From NCBI GenBank assembly GCA_040219555.1, contig JAVJSF010000017.1, positions 53,523 to 117,522 of the forward strand: a DNA stretch of 64,000 nucleotides. The letters are read 5' to 3'. Below the pieces are notes generated by a model, which did not search any database, was not told the origin of the DNA, and saw nothing but the letters and a program-made list of their open reading frames with translations. The translations under genes were made by a program, and so were the position numbers. Shown piece by piece: positions 57,953 through 64,000 of this stretch (positions within the stretch are counted from its first letter, which is position 1; each line of letters opens with the position of its first letter). This DNA comes from JAVJSF01 sp040219555 (GTDB lineage Bacteria; Actinomycetota; Thermoleophilia; Miltoncostaeales; Miltoncostaeaceae).

Positions 57953-57958
57953 TAGAGT
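57953..57958 (+). promoter_or_regulatory. -10 element of the sdhA operon
   Basis: TAGAGT lies 34 bases before the sdhA TTG. The intervening leader has GAGGG seven bases before the TTG. Confidence 0.4.
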
Positions 57959-57992
57959 CCATAGGAGGGCAATCGACCGAGAGGGATGTGCA

Positions 57993-59687
57993 TTGCTGAG
58001 CCATGACGTCGTCGTAGTCGGCGCGGGCCTTGCTGGCATGCGAGCGGCCATCGCCGCCCACGAGGCGGGTGTCGACGTCGCGCTCGTCACCAAGGTGCAT
58101 CCGGTGCGCAGCCACTCGGGTGCGGCCCAGGGGGGCATCAACGCGGCGCTCGGTAACCAGACCGACGACAACCCCGACAACCACACCTTCGACACCGTGA
58201 AGGGCGCCGACTACATCGGCGATCAGGACGCGATCGAGATCCTGTGCCACGACGCGCCCAAGGAGATCATCCAGCTCGAGCACTGGGGCGCGGTGTTCAG
58301 CCGCCACGAGAGCACGGGCAAGATCGCCCAGCGGCCGTTCGGCGGCGCCGGCTTCCCGCGCACCTGCTACGCCGCGGACATCACCGGCCTGGTGATCCTC
58401 CACACGCTGTACACGGTCTGCGTGAAGTACAACATCCCGACCTACGAGGAGTGGTTCGTCACCGAGCTGGTGAAGGACTCCCACGGCGGGTGTTGCGGGG
58501 TAGTGGCCTACGACATGGTGCACGGCAAGATCGAGACCATCGGCGCCAAGTCGGTGGTGCTCGCCACGGGCGGCGCCGGCCGCGTCTACGCCCCCTCCAC
58601 GAACTCCCACTCGTCCACGGGTGACGGCATGGGCCTGGCGCTGACCGCCGGCGTGCCCCTGAAGGACATGGAGTTCATGCAGTTCCACCCCACCACCCTC
58701 AACCCCAGCGGCGTGCTGGTGACCGAGGGTGCCCGAGGGGAGGGCGGCTACCTGCTCAACAAGGACGGCGAGCGGTTCATGAGCAAGTACGCGCCCAACA
58801 AGCTGGAGCTGGCATCGCGCGATGTGGTGTCGCGCGCCGAGGCCACCGAGATCCTCGAGGGCCGCGGCGACAACGGCTGCGTGTACATCGACCTGCGCCA
58901 CCTGGGCCGCGACAAGATCCTCGAGCGGCTCCCCCAGATCCGCGAGCTGGCCATCGCCTTTGCCGGCGTCGACCCCATCGACACGCCCATCCCCATCCGA
59001 CCCGGCGCGCACTACCACATGGGTGGCGTGCACGTGGACTCGTGGGGCGCCGCCCCGCACATGCAGGGCCTGTTCGCCGCCGGCGAGTGCTCGTGTGTGT
59101 CGGTGCACGGAGCCAACCGCCTGGGCGGCAACTCGCTGCTGGAGGCCGTGGTCATGGGCGCGCGCACCGGCGGCGCCGCCGCCCGCTTCGCGCAGTCGCG
59201 CAACGGCGCCGGCTCGGAGGCCTCCCCGGCCGCGGCGGCCGCCTACGAGCGCAAGCTGCGCGAGCTGCTGGACCGCAAGCGCGGCCCGGTGCAGCACGAG
59301 CTGCGCGACAAGCTGGCCGACACCATGCAGGAGAAGGTGGGCGTCTTCCGCAACGGCGAGGAGCTCGCCGAGGCCCAGACGATCGTCGAGGACCTGCGCA
59401 GCCAGTACGCGGACGTGATCGTCACCGACAAGGGGCGCACGTTCAACCAGTCCCTCATCCACACCATCGAGACCGGCTACCTCCTGGACCTGGCCGCCAC
59501 GATGGTGGAGGGTGCCGTCGCCCGCACCGAGAGCCGCGGCGCGCACTCGCGCACCGACTTCACGGAGCGCGACGACGAGAACTGGATGAAGCACACGATC
59601 TCGTACCTCGACGAGGACGGCCGGATCCGCCTCGACTACTCCGAGGTCACCGTCACCAAGTTCGAGCCCCAGGTGAGGAGCTACTGA
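57993..59687 (+). CDS. sdhA: Succinate dehydrogenase flavoprotein subunit
   Basis: SdhA oxidises succinate using covalent FAD. The 564-residue protein starts at TTG 57993. It has HDVVVVGAGLAGMRAAI, RSHSGAAQGGINAAL with the FAD-linked His, QFHPTTL, VTEGARGEGGYLLN and ANRLGGNSLLEAVV. The C-terminus has the family's paired Arg/His region ESRGAHSRTDF. It overlaps sdhB by one base (TGATG). No sdhC/sdhD genes follow; a HdrB-like subunit takes their place. Confidence 0.95.
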   Translation: MLSHDVVVVGAGLAGMRAAIAAHEAGVDVALVTKVHPVRSHSGAAQGGINAALGNQTDDNPDNHTFDTVKGADYIGDQDAIEILCHDAPKEIIQLEHWGAVFSRHESTGKIAQRPFGGAGFPRTCYAADITGLVILHTLYTVCVKYNIPTYEEWFVTELVKDSHGGCCGVVAYDMVHGKIETIGAKSVVLATGGAGRVYAPSTNSHSSTGDGMGLALTAGVPLKDMEFMQFHPTTLNPSGVLVTEGARGEGGYLLNKDGERFMSKYAPNKLELASRDVVSRAEATEILEGRGDNGCVYIDLRHLGRDKILERLPQIRELAIAFAGVDPIDTPIPIRPGAHYHMGGVHVDSWGAAPHMQGLFAAGECSCVSVHGANRLGGNSLLEAVVMGARTGGAAARFAQSRNGAGSEASPAAAAAYERKLRELLDRKRGPVQHELRDKLADTMQEKVGVFRNGEELAEAQTIVEDLRSQYADVIVTDKGRTFNQSLIHTIETGYLLDLAATMVEGAVARTESRGAHSRTDFTERDDENWMKHTISYLDEDGRIRLDYSEVTVTKFEPQVRSY

Positions 59688-60637
59688 TGCCCGCCACCAC
59701 GTTCGACATCTTCCGGTACCAGCCGGATGTGTCCGAGGACAAGTACCGCCAGTCGTTCGCGCTGGACCACGGCGAGGACCTCACCGTCCTCGACGCGCTG
59801 CTGCGCCTGCAGAACGAGCAGGACGGGACGCTGGCGGTGCGGTATTCGTGCCGCTCCGCCATCTGCGGCTCGTGCGCCTGCAAGACGAACGGCAAGACGG
59901 TGCTCACCTGCATGACCCAGGTGGAGGACCTCAAGAAGGAGTCCGGCACCGACACGGTCGAGATCGACCCGATGGGGAACTTCCCGCCCCTGAAGGATCT
60001 GATCGTGGACCTCGACTCCTTCTGGGAGAAGTTCAAGGCGGTCAAGCCCTACCTGATCCCCGACGGCCCGGCTCCCGAGAAGGAGCGCATCGTGCCCAAG
60101 GAGGCGATGGAGAAGGTCTTCCGCGAGAGCGCCTGCATCCTGTGCGCCGCCTGCTACTCGGAGTGCAACTCGCTGGCCGCCGACCCCGAGTTCATCGGGC
60201 CGGCCGCGATGGCCTGGGGCTTCCGCTTCGCCGCCGACGAGCGCGACGGCCAGCGCAAGCAGCGCGCCAAGCTCTACACCGGCGAGCACGGCGTGTGGGA
60301 CTGCACCCGCTGCATGTACTGCAACGAGCGCTGCCCCAAGGGCGTCAACCCGCGCGATGCCATCGAGAAGCTGGGCGGCATCGCCTTCCAGGAGGGGCGC
60401 GGCATGAAGGACGCCGGCGCGCGCCACGCGACGGCCTTCCTGCTGTCGATGCGCACGGGCGGCAAGCTCAACGAGACGGTGCTGGTGCCCTTCACCGACC
60501 CGATCAAGGCCCACTTCGACCTGCCCTTCGCCTTCCAGATGCTGCGTCACGGCAAGGCCCCCTCGCCGATCCCGCACCGCATCAAGAAGCTCAAGGAAGT
60601 GCAGCGGCTGATGAAGAACGTCAAGGAGACCGTCTAG
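59687..60637 (+). CDS. sdhB: Succinate dehydrogenase iron-sulfur subunit with an extra cluster cysteine
   Basis: A 316-residue electron-transfer subunit. The [2Fe-2S] motif is SCRSAICGSCACKTNGKTVLTC, the [4Fe-4S] region CILCAACYSECNSL, and the third motif CTRCMYCNERCPKG. In classical SdhB the third motif reads CxxIxxCxxxCP; here the Ile position is Cys. That is expected for enzymes with a second [4Fe-4S] cluster in place of [3Fe-4S], as described for type E archaeal complexes. The C-terminal tail is longer than in E. coli. Confidence 0.92.
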   Translation: MPATTFDIFRYQPDVSEDKYRQSFALDHGEDLTVLDALLRLQNEQDGTLAVRYSCRSAICGSCACKTNGKTVLTCMTQVEDLKKESGTDTVEIDPMGNFPPLKDLIVDLDSFWEKFKAVKPYLIPDGPAPEKERIVPKEAMEKVFRESACILCAACYSECNSLAADPEFIGPAAMAWGFRFAADERDGQRKQRAKLYTGEHGVWDCTRCMYCNERCPKGVNPRDAIEKLGGIAFQEGRGMKDAGARHATAFLLSMRTGGKLNETVLVPFTDPIKAHFDLPFAFQMLRHGKAPSPIPHRIKKLKEVQRLMKNVKETV

Positions 60638-61522
60638 ATGCCGCGCCAGTTCGCCTACTACCCAGGCTGCATCGCCGAGTTCAGCTCCAAGGAACTCAAC
60701 GCGACCACCAAGGCGCTGGCCCCGATGCTGGACATCGAGCTGCTGCCGATGCCCGCCGCCACCTGCTGCGGCGCCGGCGACATCGCCGAGGCCAAGCCGA
60801 ACCTCTACATGACGCTGAACGTCCGCATCCTCAGTCAGGCCGAGGAGATGGGCGTGGACATCCTCACCATCTGCAACGTCTGCACGCTGAACCTGCGCCG
60901 GGCGAACAAGATGGTCAAGGAGGACCCGCGCGTCCTCGAGTCGGTCAACGAGGAACTGGTGAAGGTGGGGGCCCGCCCGTACGAGGGCACGATCGACGTC
61001 ACGCACCTGCTGTGGTACCTCGCCACCGAGGAGGGCCTGGCCCTGCTCGAGGCGCAGGGCCCGCGCGGCCTGAACGGCCTGCGGGTGGCGCCGTACTACG
61101 GCTGCCAGCTGCTGCGGCCCTCGTCGGTGATGGGCTTCGAGGACCCCGACCGGCCGCAGTCGCTGGAGCGCCTGATCACGGCTCTGGGCGGCGAGGTGGC
61201 GGACTACGAGGCCAAGAGCAAGTGCTGCGGCTTCCCGATCATCCTGGCCCGCGAGGAGGTGGCGCTGCGCGAGTCGCACGTGGCCCTCTCGCAGAGCCGC
61301 GATGCCGGCGCCGACTGCATGGTCACCCCGTGCCCGCTGTGCCACCTGGCCATGGACGCCTACCAGCGTAAGGCCGAGGCACTCAATGCCACCGAGTACA
61401 ACATGCCGGTGCTGCACCTGCCGCAGCTGATCGGCCTGGCGCTCAACATCGACCCCGAGATCATGAGCTGGAAGCGCCACATGGTCCCGGTCGACCGGGT
61501 GCTGGAGGTCGTGGGCGCCTAG
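60638..61522 (+). CDS. CCG-domain subunit (SdhE/HdrB-like) of type E succinate dehydrogenase
   Basis: A 294-residue protein starting directly after the sdhB stop. It contains two CCG domains: YYPGCIAEF...TCCGAGDIAEAK...CNVC and YYGCQLLRP...KCCGFPIILAREE...CPLC, each able to bind an unusual iron-sulfur cluster as in heterodisulfide reductase subunit B. It has no membrane helices. In type E succinate:quinone oxidoreductases such a subunit replaces the heme-binding SdhC/SdhD anchor. Confidence 0.9.
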   Translation: MPRQFAYYPGCIAEFSSKELNATTKALAPMLDIELLPMPAATCCGAGDIAEAKPNLYMTLNVRILSQAEEMGVDILTICNVCTLNLRRANKMVKEDPRVLESVNEELVKVGARPYEGTIDVTHLLWYLATEEGLALLEAQGPRGLNGLRVAPYYGCQLLRPSSVMGFEDPDRPQSLERLITALGGEVADYEAKSKCCGFPIILAREEVALRESHVALSQSRDAGADCMVTPCPLCHLAMDAYQRKAEALNATEYNMPVLHLPQLIGLALNIDPEIMSWKRHMVPVDRVLEVVGA

Positions 61523-61594
61523 CGCTCTCGCGACACCCGCATCGCCGCCGGGGCCGGTCCGCATCGCGGGCCGGCCCCGGGTCGTTGCGGGCCC

Positions 61595-61600
61595 TACATT
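61595..61600 (+). promoter_or_regulatory. -10 element of the gene at 61608 (leaderless)
   Basis: TACATT is followed by 7 bases and GTG 61608. No ribosome-binding site is visible. Confidence 0.45.
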
Positions 61601-61607
61601 GCGTGGT

Positions 61608-62720
61608 GTGCCCGCCCCGCCCCGCCACAGCTCCCGCCGCCGCCCGCGGTGGCCGCTCCTGGCCGTCGCCGTGTGGCTGACCGCGGTCCTCGGGATGCTG
61701 CCCGGGTCCGCGTCGGGTTCGCCGGCGCTCGACGCGGTCGTGGCCGACCTGCGCGCCAGCGGCGTGCACGTGAGCCCACGGGCGCTGGGAGAGGCGGCAC
61801 CGAGCGCCCGGGCCGCCCTGGCCGAGGCGCGGCGCGACCTGCTGGCCGAGCGGCGGGAGGTCAACCTGGTGATCGCCCCGGGGCCGATCGGATCGCCCGG
61901 CATGACCGCGTTCGCGCGCCGCCTCTACCTGCTGGTGGACGAGGAACGGCCGGTGATCGTCACGGCACCCGGGCGGCCGCTGGCCATCTGGGGCGCCGAG
62001 CCGCGCGAGTCGGTCCTGGTGGCGCTGGCGGCCTCGGGCGCCGCCAGAGAGGGCGATCCGGTGGAGCGCCTGGTGGCCGCGGCACGCGGTGCCATCGCGC
62101 CCTCGCGCGCGCCCGACGGCACCCGCGAGGTCGTGACCCTCCTGGTGCTGGCGGCACTGGGAGCGGCCTGGGCGGCCGCATGGGGTGCCCACCGCACCGA
62201 CCGCGCGCGCAGCGTCGGGCTCACCGAGGCCCGCGCCGAACTTCGTCTGTGGCTGGACGCCCTGCGGATGCAGGCCCGAAGGGCCGACATCGTGCACCTG
62301 GCGCCGCCTGCGCGCCACCGGGTGGGGGCCGTCATGGCCATGTGCGCCGACACCCTCAGCGGGCTGCACTCGGCCCGCACCGTCGCCGATGTCCGCTCGC
62401 TGGCACCCCGGGTGAGGCGCGGCTTCGGCGAACTGCGCCACGCCACCGCCGGCCTCACCCCAGACCTCGGCCATGCCTGGGAGGGCCTGTGCGCGCTCGA
62501 CCCCGTGCACGGCGCAGCGCTCTTCGAGGCCGACATCCCGAGGCTCGGCCCGTGCGCGGTGTGCCGCAACTGCCGCGATCTGGCGGCCGCCGGTGGCGTC
62601 CCCGCCCTGCGCCTGGTCCCGCGTGGGACCGGCGCCGTGCCCTACACGTCCCTCGCCGCCGACACCCCCGGGGGTGTGCTGGCGACGCCCGGGCCCGAGG
62701 TGGCCACACCGGCCCGCTAA
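61608..62720 (+). CDS. Hypothetical membrane-associated protein with CxxCxxC motif
   Basis: A 370-residue protein from GTG 61608. It has an N-terminal signal or anchor (WPLLAVAVWLTAVLGMLPGSASG), an extracytoplasmic part with ALDAVVADLRASGVHVSPRA and VNLVIAPGPIGSPGMTAFARRL, a second helix near 180-200 (VVTLLVLAALGAAWAAAW) and a cytoplasmic part. LGPCAVCRNCRDLAA near the C-terminus could bind metal. I recognise no named family. A leaderless promoter precedes it, and the next gene starts 17 bases later under its own -10. Confidence 0.7.
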   Translation: MPAPPRHSSRRRPRWPLLAVAVWLTAVLGMLPGSASGSPALDAVVADLRASGVHVSPRALGEAAPSARAALAEARRDLLAERREVNLVIAPGPIGSPGMTAFARRLYLLVDEERPVIVTAPGRPLAIWGAEPRESVLVALAASGAAREGDPVERLVAAARGAIAPSRAPDGTREVVTLLVLAALGAAWAAAWGAHRTDRARSVGLTEARAELRLWLDALRMQARRADIVHLAPPARHRVGAVMAMCADTLSGLHSARTVADVRSLAPRVRRGFGELRHATAGLTPDLGHAWEGLCALDPVHGAALFEADIPRLGPCAVCRNCRDLAAAGGVPALRLVPRGTGAVPYTSLAADTPGGVLATPGPEVATPAR

Positions 62721-62725
62721 ACGCT

Positions 62726-62731
62726 TAGACT
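62726..62731 (+). promoter_or_regulatory. -10 element of the NorD-like gene (leaderless)
   Basis: TAGACT is followed by 6 bases and ATG 62738. The hexamer equals that of metG. Confidence 0.5.
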
Positions 62732-62737
62732 TGTCAC

Positions 62738-63823
62738 ATGGCGGATACGGGCACCACCGATCTCGGCCTCTACGTCCCCCGCTCCCTGCTGGAGCAGGTA
62801 CCCGAGGAGCGCCGGCCGGAGTACCTGAGGGCGGTGGAGGAGTTCGCCGGCCGCAAGTACCAGATCGCGGTGGAGGTGGCCAAGCAGCTCCCGGAGTTGC
62901 TGGTCGACGACGACCCCGGTGCCGCCTCCCGCTATCTCGAGGGCGTGCGGCGGGTGGCCGACGCCGACTGGCGCGCCGGCGTGGAGGCCGCACGCTACCT
63001 CCAGCACCTGCAGGCCTCCGGTGACCCGGTCCTGGCCGAGGGCTACGCCGCGGTGGTGGCCCAGGCCGTCGACTCGGCCACCGAACTGGGTGACGCCGAT
63101 GGGGACGGCGACGCGGACGAACTGGTCCACCTGGAACGCGAGCTCGAGGCCGTCTCGGCCACCCGTGAGCGCATGGAGGTCGTCCGGGCCGAGCTGTCTC
63201 GCCGGCGGGCGACGCTCAACCGCCGCCAGGACCGCGCCAGCGACCTGGCCTCCGACCTACCCGAGACGCTGGCGTGGTTGCCGCCGCGCCACCACGCCGT
63301 CTTCATGCAGAGCCTGCGGGTGGTGGCCGAGATCGATCCCGAGGCCGGGCTGTCCGCGGCACCCACCCTGGCCGACCTCCTGACGACCCACCACTTCTCC
63401 CCCGAGGCGATGGACGAGTTCATCCGCCGGGGCGTCAACGTGCTCGAGAAGAGCGTGGAGATCGGCCGCGCCTACTTCAAGATGGCCACCAAACAGGCGC
63501 TGGGTGACATCGAGGAGCTCCGCGAGGGACTCCGCCTGCGCCATGTGGCCCGCGTGCTGAAGCTGTACGCCACGGCGCTGTCGGGCCGCGACGTGATGAT
63601 CCGCTCGGTGGACGAGCTGGCCGGTCTCGACCTGATGAGCTTCGACCACATCGCCCTGCCGTCCGAGATGGGCGCGTACGAGGACGACGACGACAACTTC
63701 AAGGCCTACAAGGTCGCCACGGCGCACGGCGCCGGCCGGATCGAGTTCGGCACCTACCACTTCCGCCTGGACGACATCCCGGAGACCGTCGCCTCCCTGC
63801 GCGGACGCTACCCCGAAGAATAG
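62738..63823 (+). CDS. NorD-like N-terminal region protein without VWA domain
   Basis: A 361-residue protein that is helical and repeat-rich (RYLEGVRRVADADWRAGVEAARYLQ, FIRRGVNVLEKSVEIGRAYFKMATKQALGDIEEL). Its C-terminal third, LYATALSGRDVMIRSVDELAGLDL and DNFKAYKVATAHGAGRIEFGTYHFRLDD, resembles the part that precedes the von Willebrand A domain in NorD-type proteins. The frame stops there and no VWA gene follows in this window. It may be a stand-alone relative or a truncation. Assignment is by recall of the pattern. Confidence 0.6.
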   Translation: MADTGTTDLGLYVPRSLLEQVPEERRPEYLRAVEEFAGRKYQIAVEVAKQLPELLVDDDPGAASRYLEGVRRVADADWRAGVEAARYLQHLQASGDPVLAEGYAAVVAQAVDSATELGDADGDGDADELVHLERELEAVSATRERMEVVRAELSRRRATLNRRQDRASDLASDLPETLAWLPPRHHAVFMQSLRVVAEIDPEAGLSAAPTLADLLTTHHFSPEAMDEFIRRGVNVLEKSVEIGRAYFKMATKQALGDIEELREGLRLRHVARVLKLYATALSGRDVMIRSVDELAGLDLMSFDHIALPSEMGAYEDDDDNFKAYKVATAHGAGRIEFGTYHFRLDDIPETVASLRGRYPEE

Positions 63824-63861
63824 GCCCGCCGCCGGGCCGCCGGGTGGAGCCGGTACCGGGC

Positions 63862-64000
63862 TCAGTCCAGGTTGGCGTTGATGCAGTTGAGCATGTCCAG
63901 CGCCCGGATGTTGGTGAGCTGGTTGGCGCCCACGCCGGCGCGGGTGAAGGTGATGCTGCCGGCCCGCGGGGTGAGGGTGGGTGCGCCCGCGCCGCCCAGC
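63862..64000 (-). CDS. C-terminal end of an unidentified gene (runs off window)
   Basis: A minus-strand frame, open to the window edge, ends with a TGA at 63862-63864. The 45 visible residues end TFTRAGVGANQLTNIRALDMLNCINANLD. They are G/C-ending in codon use and look coding. I cannot assign a family. It converges on the NorD-like gene with a 38-base gap. Confidence 0.5.
   Translation of the reverse strand, partial: LGGAGAPTLTPRAGSITFTRAGVGANQLTNIRALDMLNCINANLD

Larger units (their letters stand above)
57677..57992. other. 316-base divergent intergenic region between icd and sdhA
   Basis: This is the only gene-free stretch above 300 bases. Next to icd it holds a perfect hairpin (57708-57733). 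A G/C palindrome at about 57852-57871 (GCCGGCGCCGCGGCGCCGGC) lies mid-region. A putative sdhA -10 (57953-57958) and two purine-rich ribosome-like sites (57963-57969 and 57980-57985) lie near sdhA. No ORF or RNA gene was recognised. Confidence 0.7.

Noticed and set aside
57986..58006. Six-codon ORF MCIAEP overlapping the sdhA start
   Set aside because: It neither ends in a stop-start overlap nor sits at leaderless spacing from a -10, so it is most likely chance.

Overview
The window is one contiguous piece of a very GC-rich bacterial chromosome. Genes are tightly packed with many ATGA/GTGA stop-start overlaps, frequent GTG and TTG starts, and G/C-ending codons. The gene content (metG-tatD-rsmA-ispE operon, FmdB, PlsY/PgsA pair, FolE2-type GTP cyclohydrolase, acyl-CoA carboxylase with an epsilon-like subunit, LytR-CpsA-Psr protein, many apparently leaderless genes) points to Actinomycetota. 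A deep-branching class such as Thermoleophilia is my best guess, from recall of gene content only. I saw no tRNA, rRNA, CRISPR array, prophage or insertion sequence. The only gene-free stretch above 300 bases is 57677-57992.

Region 1 (1-22400) is housekeeping: 5' part of ppk1, a subtilase, a DUF4394 secreted protein, the metG-tatD-rsmA-ispE operon, rsmI, an LCP protein, a KtrAB potassium channel, fmdB, an envelope pair (polysaccharide deacetylase plus lysylphosphatidylglycerol-synthase-like membrane protein), an orphan OmpR-type response regulator behind a PHO-box-like repeat, the primary sigma factor, folE2, plsY-pgsA, an ACT-domain protein and peptide deformylase.

Region 2 (22500-28300) is central carbon metabolism: a three-gene biotin-dependent acyl-CoA carboxylase operon and sucCD. 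Region 4 (53250-64000) returns to this theme with mdh-icd and divergent sdhA-sdhB-sdhE-like genes. The SdhB carries an extra cysteine and the third subunit has two CCG domains, so the succinate dehydrogenase looks like the non-classical type E.

Region 3 (28300-53250) is a surface-polysaccharide locus of the Wzx/Wzy type: initiating sugar-phosphate transferase, flippase, polymerase/ligase, a short Wzz-like protein without a tyrosine kinase, four glycosyltransferases, a FkbM methyltransferase, a deacetylase, FemAB/GNAT-type acyltransferases, a glycoside hydrolase and a nucleotide-sugar epimerase. It is flanked by three paralogous secreted proteins of unknown function. They share a roughly 325-residue C-terminal domain with four conserved cysteines and carry one, two and three N-terminal carbohydrate-binding-like modules. 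With a 124-residue GGDEF-like protein lacking the GGDEF motif at the head of the export operon and a GNAT/pseudo-deacetylase fusion protein, these are the strongest candidates for an undescribed system.

Other points of interest are a likely AUA start codon for tatD, a recurring TAnnnT element 6-9 bases before start codons that suggests widespread leaderless transcription, and two tiny leader ORFs whose stops overlap the start of the following gene.
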